Positions 1-6,687 of a stretch of DNA of 6,689 nt are shown here, one piece after another. Within the stretch, counting starts at the first letter, position 1; every line of letters begins with the position of its first letter. The position numbers and the translations under genes are program-made. The stretch lies in contig JBMSHD010000114.1 in the NCBI GenBank assembly GCA_049416425.1, forward strand, positions 1 through 6,689, in the 5' to 3' direction. This stretch comes from JBMSHD01 sp049416425 (GTDB lineage: Bacteria; Pseudomonadota; Gammaproteobacteria; Francisellales; Francisellaceae). The notes under the pieces were generated by a model, which saw only the letters and a list, made by a program, of their open reading frames with translations, was not told the DNA's origin and searched no databases.

Positions 1-50
1 GACTACCCGGGTCTACTCGACCTCGCGTTCCGCTCTCCATGTCTCGCAGC
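1..50. other. GC-rich segment foreign to the adjoining oppA; probable chimeric or insertion junction
   Basis: The first 50 bases contain about 32 G or C, clearly richer than the rest of the window. The OppA family match stops abruptly at the codon in 51-53, and none of the three minus-strand frames of this segment resembles an OppA C-terminus. The oppA frame here uses rare-type Arg codons (AGA, CGG, AGG). It could be an assembly chimera or linker, or the edge of an inserted element. The segment is too short to identify. Confidence 0.5.
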
Positions 51-1466
51 GATGGTGACAAAATTACTGGCGGCATTGAAATCGGCGATCCAGGATTGAC
101 GCGCCACATCGAACTTATGCTGATTGACCGTCTGCAAGAACACCTTCCATTCTTCATTTTCGGTTTTTGCCTCAATCATATCACCAAAGGCATCTTTCCA
201 CATCTGGATAATCGCCTGAGCCACCAGCAGATGTCCCTGATCGGTATTGTACAAAATGGTGATCTTAAGCGGATGCTGCGCCGAAAAACCAGCCTCCTGC
301 ATCAGTTTTTTTGCCTCCTGCTGTCGTTGATCCAAAGGTTGATCTACCCAGTCATAGGATGGCAGCTGCTTATATAAATCTTTATACATACCGCTTTGAA
401 TGCCATCAGGCACAATACCATATAACGGTGTCTGCCCCATTCTTAAGATATGATCGACGATAGCCTTGCGATCAATTGTCATCGTCAGCGCCTTTCTCAC
501 CGATACCTTATCAAGTCCTGGCAATTTAGTATTAAAGGCATAGTAATAGGTACCAAGCATGGTGACATCGACAAACTGACTGCCATATTGCTGACGATAT
601 TGCTCTGCACTTCTTCCTGGTGGCAGCCAATAAGTCATATCAATTTGACCGGCATTGTATTGATTCAGTGAATCGGTCATATTGCTGATCGGCAGATAGA
701 TGACTCGTGGAATCTTGACATTGGCATGATCCCAATAGTTGGGATTTTTAACCGCCAACAGATGACCATTGGGAATCCACTCTTTTATTGCATAGGCGCC
801 ATTGGAGACCATGTGTCCGGGCTGCGCCCAGGCTTTACCCCATTTCTTTATTGCAGGTGGATAGACTGGAAAGGCAATGGTATTGGTCAAAACCGATGGA
901 AAATAGGCCAAAGGATGCGCCAGAGTAATCTGCAAGGTATGCGCATCAACGGCCTTAATGCCAAGTTTATCAGGATTTAACCTTCCATCTAAAATGGCTC
1001 TGGCATTTTCAATCATATCAAGATTGCCGGCATTGGGCGCCCCAGTTGTTGGATCGAGTGTACGTTTAATGGCAAAGACAAAATCATCAGCGATCACCGG
1101 CTGACCATTAGACCATCTGGCATTCTCTCGCAAATGAAAGGTATAGACTTTCCCATCCTTTGAGATATCCCAGGATTTAGCGACACCGGGAACCGGCTCG
1201 TTATCCTGATTTTCACTGACCAGCCCCTCAAACAGATCATCGACAACACGAGAGGAGGTCTGATCATTGACTAAAGCTGGATCTAGCGTTGGTACCGAAC
1301 CACCGACACCAAGGGTAATCGTGTCTTTATTCGGTGGCGCTAATGCTTTATCTTGACTCGATGAATCAGAGGATTTTTGTGCCTGATTACCACAGGCAGC
1401 CAGCAATGCCATAAGTGCTGTTGCGGTTGTCAATGCCAAGGTTTTTTTTAATTTTCCTATCTTCAT
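3..1466 (-). CDS. oppA: Oligopeptide-binding protein OppA, copy 1, predicted lipoprotein; C-terminal part lost at the window edge
   Basis: This is a second SBP_bac_5 peptide-binding protein, encoded 15 bp after oppF. The ATG at 1466 has GGAG five bases upstream (plus-strand 1472-1475), so it is probably in the same operon. The N-terminus is a lipoprotein signal: basic MKIGKLKK, a hydrophobic core, and lipobox L22-A23-A24-C25. C25 would be lipidated; Gly at +2 is not the inner-membrane retention Asp, so outer-membrane sorting is possible in a Gram-negative. A Ser-rich linker follows, then VPTLDPALVND, the family-signature region around residues 95-130 including DFVF (D128), MVSNGAYAIKEW and WIADFNA. 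Family similarity stops at I472. The last 15 residues, AARHGERNARSSRPG, come from a GC-rich stretch and a TAG at 3-5, and about 94 residues expected from the paralogue are missing. No other frame of that stretch restores the family. The coding end is therefore unreliable: a chimeric contig end or a real disruption. The gene body is secure. Confidence 0.85.
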   Translation of the reverse strand: MKIGKLKKTLALTTATALMALLAACGNQAQKSSDSSSQDKALAPPNKDTITLGVGGSVPTLDPALVNDQTSSRVVDDLFEGLVSENQDNEPVPGVAKSWDISKDGKVYTFHLRENARWSNGQPVIADDFVFAIKRTLDPTTGAPNAGNLDMIENARAILDGRLNPDKLGIKAVDAHTLQITLAHPLAYFPSVLTNTIAFPVYPPAIKKWGKAWAQPGHMVSNGAYAIKEWIPNGHLLAVKNPNYWDHANVKIPRVIYLPISNMTDSLNQYNAGQIDMTYWLPPGRSAEQYRQQYGSQFVDVTMLGTYYYAFNTKLPGLDKVSVRKALTMTIDRKAIVDHILRMGQTPLYGIVPDGIQSGMYKDLYKQLPSYDWVDQPLDQRQQEAKKLMQEAGFSAQHPLKITILYNTDQGHLLVAQAIIQMWKDAFGDMIEAKTENEEWKVFLQTVNQHKFDVARQSWIADFNAASNFVTIAARHGERNARSSRPG

Positions 1467-1481
1467 AATCGCTCCAAAAAT

Positions 1482-2456
1482 CTATACCTTAATACAGGCA
1501 ACTTTGCGCCCATGATGGTCTTGAAGTACCGGTTTTATTTGGGCACACGCATCGTCGGCTAATGGGCAGCGCGTCCTAAAGACACAACCGGATGGCGGGT
1601 TAACCGGAGAAGGCAGATCACCCTCTATAATCTGAATCTTTTTATGGCGCTCCAGCTCAGGGTCAGGAAGTGGAACGGCGGATAATAAAGCCTTGGTATA
1701 GGGATGCATCGGATGATCACAGAGTGATTTAGCCTCACCAACTTCCATGATGTTGCCCAGATACATCACCATCACCCGATCGGAGATATGTTTAATCACG
1801 CTGACATTATGAGCAATAAATAAAATGGTTAATTTAAGCTCTTGTTGCAGCTCTTTCAACAGATTGACCACCTGAGCCTGAATCGAAACATCCAAAGCTG
1901 ATACCGGCTCATCACAGACTAAGATCGAAGGCTTTAAAATCAGAGCTCTGGCGATACCGACGCGCTGACATTGACCACCGGAGAACTGATGAGGATAGCG
2001 ATTGATATGCATAGGTGACAATCCAACCAAGCGCATCATCTCCTCAACGCGCTTTCTTCTCTCCTGCTTTGACAGCTTTGGCTCATGAACACGCAAAGGT
2101 TCGGCAATAATATTACCGATAGTAATACGAGGATTCAGCGAGGCAAAAGGATCTTGAAATACCATCTGAATCTCTTTTCTCACCGGCTGCCACTGTTTTC
2201 TGTGTTTCAATGCCGCCAGATCCTGTCCTGCCCACACCACCTTGCCCTCGGTAGATTTCACAAGCCCGACGATGGCTCGGACTAGCGTTGACTTGCCACA
2301 GCCAGATTCACCGACAATTCCAAGTGTCTCCCCTTTTTTAACCTCGAAACTGACGCCATCAACGGCTTTGACATATCTAGTATCCTGCCATGGCCAGGCT
2401 TTTTTCAGCGGAAAATGAACTTTAAGATCACTGATGTTTAATACCGATTCATTCAT
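1482..2456 (-). CDS. oppF: Oligopeptide ABC transporter ATP-binding protein OppF
   Basis: This is the second cytoplasmic ATPase of the importer (324 residues), forming the nucleotide-binding heterodimer with OppD. Motifs: Walker A G49-T57 (GESGCGKST), Q-loop Q101, signature S159-R165 (SGGQCQR, as in E. coli OppF), Walker B ending D182 with catalytic E183, and switch histidine H216. The residue after that histidine is Asn (AHN) rather than the usual Asp, a mild departure from E. coli OppF and from OppD here. The C-terminal extension carries C291, C297, C304 and C321 (C-X5-C-X6-C-X16-C), a pattern like the Fe-S motif of OppD. The long insert with W21 and W23 before the beta strand that leads into Walker A is typical of OppF. 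The ATG at 2456 overlaps the oppD stop by 4 bp and follows a consensus AGGAGG, so translational coupling is likely. The second oppA follows after 15 bp. Confidence 0.96.
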   Translation of the reverse strand: MNESVLNISDLKVHFPLKKAWPWQDTRYVKAVDGVSFEVKKGETLGIVGESGCGKSTLVRAIVGLVKSTEGKVVWAGQDLAALKHRKQWQPVRKEIQMVFQDPFASLNPRITIGNIIAEPLRVHEPKLSKQERRKRVEEMMRLVGLSPMHINRYPHQFSGGQCQRVGIARALILKPSILVCDEPVSALDVSIQAQVVNLLKELQQELKLTILFIAHNVSVIKHISDRVMVMYLGNIMEVGEAKSLCDHPMHPYTKALLSAVPLPDPELERHKKIQIIEGDLPSPVNPPSGCVFRTRCPLADDACAQIKPVLQDHHGRKVACIKV

Positions 2457-3436
2457 GCACTCACCTCCTCAGTATGTTCAACTTTAAAACAGGCCACCTT
2501 ATGCCCCATATCCTGCGGCAGTGACAGGAACTCAGGCGTCATGACTTTACAGCGTTCCGATGAAATCGGGCATCGCGGTTGGAAAGGACAGCCCACACCA
2601 AGATTAGAAAGATCAGGTGGCTCACCCGGAATGGCATGCAGTTTATCGCTCATATTATCCACTCGAGGAGTCGCCAGCATCAAACCCTGAGTATAGGGAT
2701 GGCGGTTGTGTTTAAAAAGCGTATCGATGCCAGCCTGCTCAACGGGAGAGCCTGCGTACATCACCATCACTCGATCACAGGCATTGGCAACGACGCCGAT
2801 ATCATGCGTGATTAAGATCGTCGCCATCTTAAAATCTTTCTGCAAGTCTTTCAAAAGATCTAAAATCTGAGCCTGGACGGTGACATCGAGCGCGGTCGTC
2901 GGCTCATCAGCGATTAATAGTTTAGGCTTACAGATAAGCGCCATGGCAATCATCACTCGCTGGCGCATACCACCAGAGAACTCATGAGGATAGAGCTTGA
3001 TTCGATTTTTTGCATCCGGAATCTTCACGGCCTCAAGCATTTCCAAGGCATGCTTTTGCGCCTGTTTTTTCGAACAGCCGCGATGAATCATCATCGTCTC
3101 ACTCAACTGCGACTCCACCGTAAGATAAGGATTGAGAGAGGTCATCGGATCCTGAAAGATCATCGATATGTCATTGCCTCGAATCCGGTTCAATTTTTTG
3201 GTTGAGATACCCAAAATTTCCTGGCTATCAAACTTCACCGACCCTGAAATCACGGCGTTGGGTGCCGATAGTCCCATCAGCGACAGCACAGTCTGACTCT
3301 TGCCAGAACCCGACTCCCCGACAATACCAAGCGTTTCCCCTTGATTCAACACGAAACTGATATCATTGACGGCATTGACGATACCATCATTGGTTTTAAA
3401 TTTTACATTTAAGTCTTTTACTTCTAATAAGGCCAT
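2453..3436 (-). CDS. oppD: Oligopeptide ABC transporter ATP-binding protein OppD
   Basis: This is one of two cytoplasmic ATPases driving Opp import, with 327 residues from the chosen ATG. The frame is open upstream to a TTG at 3442, but that codon directly abuts the TAGGA Shine-Dalgarno sequence. The ATG at 3436 lies six bases from it and gives the normal MALLEVKDL start. All ABC motifs are intact: Walker A G40-S47 (GESGSGKS), Q-loop Q95, signature S154-R160 (SGGMRQR), Walker B ending D177 with catalytic E178, and H-loop H211-D212. The C-terminal oligopeptide/dipeptide-transporter extension holds four cysteines, C283, C289, C296 and C316 (spacing C-X5-C-X6-C-X19-C). In related dipeptide and oligopeptide transporter ATPases this motif binds a [4Fe-4S] cluster; cluster binding here is inferred. 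OppD rather than DppD is assigned from the operon, since the families are alike. The stop TGA overlaps the oppF start (ATGA). Confidence 0.96.
   Translation of the reverse strand: MALLEVKDLNVKFKTNDGIVNAVNDISFVLNQGETLGIVGESGSGKSQTVLSLMGLSAPNAVISGSVKFDSQEILGISTKKLNRIRGNDISMIFQDPMTSLNPYLTVESQLSETMMIHRGCSKKQAQKHALEMLEAVKIPDAKNRIKLYPHEFSGGMRQRVMIAMALICKPKLLIADEPTTALDVTVQAQILDLLKDLQKDFKMATILITHDIGVVANACDRVMVMYAGSPVEQAGIDTLFKHNRHPYTQGLMLATPRVDNMSDKLHAIPGEPPDLSNLGVGCPFQPRCPISSERCKVMTPEFLSLPQDMGHKVACFKVEHTEEVSA
2464..2469 (-). promoter_or_regulatory. Strong Shine-Dalgarno sequence of oppF inside the end of oppD
   Basis: A perfect AGGAGG on the minus strand sits seven bases before the oppF ATG and is embedded in the last codons of oppD (Glu-Glu-Val). 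With the ATGA stop/start overlap at 2453-2456, this supports coupled, roughly equal synthesis of the two ATPases. Confidence 0.8.
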
Positions 3437-3442
3437 AATCAA

Positions 3443-3447
3443 TCCTA
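3443..3447 (-). promoter_or_regulatory. Ribosome binding site of oppD (decides the start codon)
   Basis: On the minus strand, TAGGA lies six bases before the ATG at 3436 and overlaps the oppC stop codon TAG. It immediately touches the upstream in-frame TTG at 3442, which is too close to be served by it. This supports ATG 3436 as the start. Confidence 0.7.
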
Positions 3448-4380
3448 TCTATGTTCTCTTGGATCTAAGGCATCTCTAAGCCCATTGCCAACAAAATTAA
3501 AACACAACAGCGTAGCCGTCAGAAAAACAGATGGAATCACCAAAAGCCACCAGTAATTAAAGGCGATAACCTGTACACCATCGCTAATCATCCCACCCCA
3601 ATCTGTCATCGGTGGTTGAACGCCCAATCCCAGAAAGCTTAAAAATGCTGCCGCCATAATCACACCCGGCACGGTCAAGGTGATATAAACGGCGATGATA
3701 CCGATTAAATTTCTGACAATATGGCGGGTGATAATCGTGCGCTCTTTGACACCGCAGACATGCGCCGCTTCAATAAATTCCTTATTCTTGATACCCAGAG
3801 TCTGACCGCGAACAACACGCGCCATATCCAGCCAGGATACAGCACCAATGGCGATAAATACCAGCACAAAATTACGCCCAAAAAGCGTCACCAACAGGAT
3901 GGCAAAAAATAGAAACGGCAAGCCATAGAGAATATCGACAATACGCATAAGCGCACTGTCCATCCTGCCGCCAAAAAAACCGGCGGCAGCGCCAACTAAG
4001 GTACCGATCATCACACTGACGATGGTTGCCACCAGACCGATTGCCAAGGAAACCTGACCGCCGACCATCACGCGAGTAAAGACATCTCGCCCCAGGCTAT
4101 CGGTACCAAACCAATGAGCACTGCTGGGCGCCTGATAAACTTCTAATAGGTTTTGATAGGAATAGGTATAAGGGGAAAACCACGGCAGAATAATCACCGC
4201 CGCCACAATAATCGCCAGAATAAACAAGCTGATCATCGCCACTTTATTTCTCTTAAACCGAATCCAGGCATCATAATACAGGCTTCTGCCTTTAAATGCC
4301 GACTCGTGAGACGCACTCGCCACCTTTTCCATAAAGTTGGCGTTTTTCTTTTTCTGTTCAATTACAAAACTCTTAGCCAT
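3445..4380 (-). CDS. oppC: Oligopeptide ABC transporter permease OppC
   Basis: This is the second inner-membrane permease of the Opp importer (311 residues; E. coli OppC is ~302) and pairs with OppB. The N-terminal cytoplasmic tail of about 45 residues is polar and slightly longer than in E. coli. It carries the GRSLYYDAWIRFKRNK segment of the OppC_N domain, then transmembrane helix 1 (about 46-66). The periplasmic part contains HWFGTDSLGRDVFTRV, a hallmark of OppC/DppC permeases. The EAA loop is intact at E204-G210 (EAAHVCG), followed by the RHIVRNL segment. SWLDMARVVRGQTL just before it is near-identical to the enterobacterial protein. The C-terminus is GNGLRDALDPREHR. The ATG at 4380 is preceded by AGGGG eight bases upstream (plus-strand 4389-4393), overlapping the oppB stop. 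The stop TAG at 3445-3447 overlaps the ribosome binding site of oppD. Confidence 0.97.
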   Translation of the reverse strand: MAKSFVIEQKKKNANFMEKVASASHESAFKGRSLYYDAWIRFKRNKVAMISLFILAIIVAAVIILPWFSPYTYSYQNLLEVYQAPSSAHWFGTDSLGRDVFTRVMVGGQVSLAIGLVATIVSVMIGTLVGAAAGFFGGRMDSALMRIVDILYGLPFLFFAILLVTLFGRNFVLVFIAIGAVSWLDMARVVRGQTLGIKNKEFIEAAHVCGVKERTIITRHIVRNLIGIIAVYITLTVPGVIMAAAFLSFLGLGVQPPMTDWGGMISDGVQVIAFNYWWLLVIPSVFLTATLLCFNFVGNGLRDALDPREHR

Positions 4381-4391
4381 AACGACAACCC

Positions 4392-5330
4392 CTAGTATCT
4401 GATTTTAGGATCTAAAAATGCATAAATGATATCGACGAGCAGATTGAAGATGATCACGAGCATACTGTAGATAATCGTTAATGCCAGAACAAGGTTGTAA
4501 TCGCGATTCGTCGCCCCTTGAACCATCTGCACACCAATGCCAGGAATGGTAAACACCGTCTCAACCACCACCGTTCCGGTTAAGATTCCGGCTGCTGCTG
4601 GACCTAGAAAAGAGACCACCGGCATCAAGGATGGTTTTAAAGCATGCTTCCAGATGATGCGAGGCATGGCCAGACCCTTGGCTTTGGCGGTGCGGATAAA
4701 TGGTGAGGTCAAAATCTCAATCAGACTGCTTCGGGTGATCTGGGCGATTACGGCGATAAAAGGAATGGCCAGCACACAAACCGGTAAAATCATATCACTC
4801 CAGCTGCCCCAGCCGCCTGCCGGCAGAAGTCCCATCCATACGGCAAAAATCAAAACGGCCAAGGGAGCCGTGACCACCACAGGTGTCGAGATGAAAATCA
4901 TGGTCACAATACCGATGATATGATCAAGCCAATCGGCTTTGGTTTTTCTTGAAAGCGCCGAGATAATGCCGATAAAAACACCGACGATGGTGGCGATTAC
5001 TAAAGAAATAAGGCCTAGCTGCACGGAGACTAAAAAGCCACCTTTACCACTTTGTGGAAACACCAGCTGATTGATCGACTGCCCCTGATATTTATACGAA
5101 AAACCCAAATTGCCATGCAACAGGTCGTTGACATAATATAAAAACTGCTGCCACAGCGGCAGATCGAGCCGGTACTGGTGATGCAGCGCTTTTAACACCT
5201 CAGGCGGCAAGGCTCTTTCAGTCGCAAACGGGTCTCCCGGGGTCATATGCACCATTAAAAAGCTGATAAGAACGACACAGAACAAAGTCGGTATCGCCCC
5301 TAAAAGCCGCTTGATAATATAGCTATACAT
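4392..5330 (-). CDS. oppB: Oligopeptide ABC transporter permease OppB
   Basis: This is an inner-membrane permease of 312 residues, close to the ~306 of E. coli OppB, which forms half of the peptide channel with OppC. Residues 1-35 hold the typical N-terminal transmembrane helix (about 9-31) followed by the TPGDPF motif. Next comes a periplasmic segment containing ERALPPEV, as in enterobacterial OppB. Several hydrophobic helices follow. The cytoplasmic EAA-type loop that docks on the ATPases is at about R213-G219 (RTAKAKG, then the HALKPSLMPV segment). The C-terminus DPKIRY is the same as I recall for E. coli OppB. The ATG at 5330 has GGAG eight bases upstream (plus-strand 5339-5342). The stop codon TAG overlaps the Shine-Dalgarno sequence of oppC, whose start is 11 bp downstream, so the two genes are translationally close. 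No odd features were seen. Confidence 0.97.
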   Translation of the reverse strand: MYSYIIKRLLGAIPTLFCVVLISFLMVHMTPGDPFATERALPPEVLKALHHQYRLDLPLWQQFLYYVNDLLHGNLGFSYKYQGQSINQLVFPQSGKGGFLVSVQLGLISLVIATIVGVFIGIISALSRKTKADWLDHIIGIVTMIFISTPVVVTAPLAVLIFAVWMGLLPAGGWGSWSDMILPVCVLAIPFIAVIAQITRSSLIEILTSPFIRTAKAKGLAMPRIIWKHALKPSLMPVVSFLGPAAAGILTGTVVVETVFTIPGIGVQMVQGATNRDYNLVLALTIIYSMLVIIFNLLVDIIYAFLDPKIRY

Positions 5331-5385
5331 AGGCTTTACTCCATAGATACGATAATAAAATAATAAAGCGCGAGCTTATAACAGA
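5331..5385 (-). other. AT-rich intercistronic gap between oppA copy 2 and oppB
   Basis: This is the only intergenic space of note in the window (55 bp). It holds the oppB ribosome binding site (5339-5342) and, just after the oppA stop, a small inverted repeat (arms 5366-5369 and 5374-5377, loop of four) followed on the minus strand by a T- and A-rich run. The stem has only four base pairs, so it is not a convincing terminator. No promoter could be supported. Confidence 0.5.
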
Positions 5386-6687
5386 TTAATTGTTTTTCTC
5401 AGGTGCGCGCTTAAAAGAAAACCACTTGTCATAGACATGATCAAGATGGTTAGTTTCCATTTGATAATTCTGGATATAAGGCTTGACCAGATGGATTACC
5501 GGCTGGACGAATAAAGGTGTTGAGGGATAGTCATCCTGCATCATTTGAAGCGCTTTGGAATAATAAGGCACCGCCGCCTCAGCGATTTTCTGCTCCTGAC
5601 CTTCCACGATTAATTGATCGTATTGAGAATTACAATAGCCAGAGTTGTCCTGAGGATTGTTGCACATCCACATCGAGGCAAAATTATCGATGGTATTGAA
5701 GTCAGCGACCCAGGCATCACGTGCCACACCATCATAATCATGACTCTGCCTTCTGTAGATGAATACTTTAAATTCAGAGTTTGCCAAAGAAGATTTCACC
5801 CCAAGATTCTGCTCCCACATCTGAGCGATGGCTTCCATGACTTTCTTATGCTGCTCATCGGTGTTGTATTCGATACCCACGGTTAATGGATGCTCTTTGG
5901 AATAACCGGCCTCCTTGTAAAGCTTTTTGGCCAACTCCAGGCGCTTCTCCATCGGCCAGTCAGACCAGCTGTATTTGATATCCTTATACAAGCCGCCATC
6001 GATCGCCGGTGGAAACAGAGTATAAGCGGCAGTACTGCCATCGCGAGTGACGTATTTAACAATTGCCTCGCGATCAATTGCCAGACTCAAGGCCTCACGC
6101 AGTTTTTTATTGTCTTTAAACGGCGGCTTGGTCAGGTTGAAATCCAGATACTCCAAGACCAACCAGCTGGTTACTTTCAGCTGATCGCCGTATTTTTTCT
6201 CCAGTGCTTTTAAATTGGTTGCCGGCACATACATGGTATAATCAACCTCACCGGATGCATAGGAATTTAGCGCCGAAGTGCGCTTAACGATCGGCAGGAA
6301 TTTCACATTTTGAATGTGAACGTTTTTAGCATCCCAGTAATAGGGATTTTTAGTCACAAGAACATAGCCATTTGGCACCCATTCCTTCAATTCATAAGCG
6401 CCATTTGACACCATACGACCGGCTTGAAAATAGCTCTCTCCATATTTCTCCACGCCCGGTTTATAAACTGGATAGGTGATACTATCAGCCATAATCGATA
6501 AGAAATAATACACCGGGTGATCGAGTGTAATCTGAACGGTGTAGTTATCCAAGGCCTTGACACCCAGCTTATCGGCCGGCATCTTATTGGCCATAATAGC
6601 ATCGGCATTGACGATCGGTGACAGCTTATAGGCCATACTGGGTGCCTCGGGCCTCATAATAGATTTTGTATATCCATATACAAAATC
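5386..6687 (-). CDS. oppA: Oligopeptide ABC transporter, periplasmic peptide-binding protein OppA, copy 2 (5'-partial)
   Basis: This is a solute-binding protein of the SBP_bac_5 (OppA/DppA) family, which captures peptides outside the inner membrane and passes them to OppBC. The first ATG inside the window is at 6657, but the frame stays open to the edge. The ten residues before it read DFVYGYTKSI and match the family motif DFVY and the DFVFAI stretch at residues 128-133 of the downstream oppA copy. The gene is therefore cut by the window edge, lacking roughly 127 N-terminal residues including any signal peptide, and ATG 6657 is internal. The visible 433 residues include family stretches such as MVSNGAYELKEW, NPYYWD, LREALSLAIDREAIV and WVADFNT, and the natural C-terminus ends in EKNN with stop TAA. 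A Cys-X9-Cys pair (codons at 5662-5664 and 5632-5634) lies in the C-terminal part. It precedes oppB by 55 bp. By eye it shares somewhat under half its residues with the other oppA, so it is an old paralogue. Peptide specificity cannot be read from sequence. Confidence 0.93.
   Translation of the reverse strand, partial: DFVYGYTKSIMRPEAPSMAYKLSPIVNADAIMANKMPADKLGVKALDNYTVQITLDHPVYYFLSIMADSITYPVYKPGVEKYGESYFQAGRMVSNGAYELKEWVPNGYVLVTKNPYYWDAKNVHIQNVKFLPIVKRTSALNSYASGEVDYTMYVPATNLKALEKKYGDQLKVTSWLVLEYLDFNLTKPPFKDNKKLREALSLAIDREAIVKYVTRDGSTAAYTLFPPAIDGGLYKDIKYSWSDWPMEKRLELAKKLYKEAGYSKEHPLTVGIEYNTDEQHKKVMEAIAQMWEQNLGVKSSLANSEFKVFIYRRQSHDYDGVARDAWVADFNTIDNFASMWMCNNPQDNSGYCNSQYDQLIVEGQEQKIAEAAVPYYSKALQMMQDDYPSTPLFVQPVIHLVKPYIQNYQMETNHLDHVYDKWFSFKRAPEKNN
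6662..6687. repeat. 26 bp inverted repeat at the right edge, within oppA copy 2
   Basis: Two perfect 12 bp arms (6662-6673 and 6676-6687) flank a central CC. The repeat lies in frame in oppA copy 2 and encodes the conserved DFVY region, so it is most simply explained as coding sequence, not a regulatory hairpin. Confidence 0.6.

Noticed and set aside
3..50. Frameshift as the cause of the altered OppA copy 1 C-terminus
   Set aside because: None of the other minus-strand frames of this stretch yields an OppA-like C-terminus, and the base composition also changes there.
1467..1481. Terminator or promoter between oppF and oppA copy 1
   Set aside because: The gap is only 15 bp and holds a ribosome binding site; no stem or promoter elements fit.
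3437..3442. TTG at 3442 as the start of oppD
   Set aside because: It directly abuts the Shine-Dalgarno TAGGA. The in-frame ATG at 3436 has proper spacing and gives the usual OppD N-terminus.
4537..4923. Plus-strand open frame of 128 codons antisense to oppB, and similar shorter ones along the window
   Set aside because: Each lies wholly inside a strongly supported minus-strand gene, and its translation shows no recognisable domain. They are shadow frames.
5331..5400. Internal promoter upstream of oppB
   Set aside because: The AT-rich gap has TATTAT-like and TTATAA-like strings but no well-spaced -35 partner that I could support.
6655..6657. ATG at 6657 as the start of oppA copy 2
   Set aside because: The open frame continues upstream with family-conserved residues (DFVY), no signal peptide follows this ATG, and about 127 residues are missing compared with the paralogue.
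6662..6687. Inverted repeat as an operator or terminator
   Set aside because: It is in frame within conserved OppA coding sequence and is not in an intergenic region.
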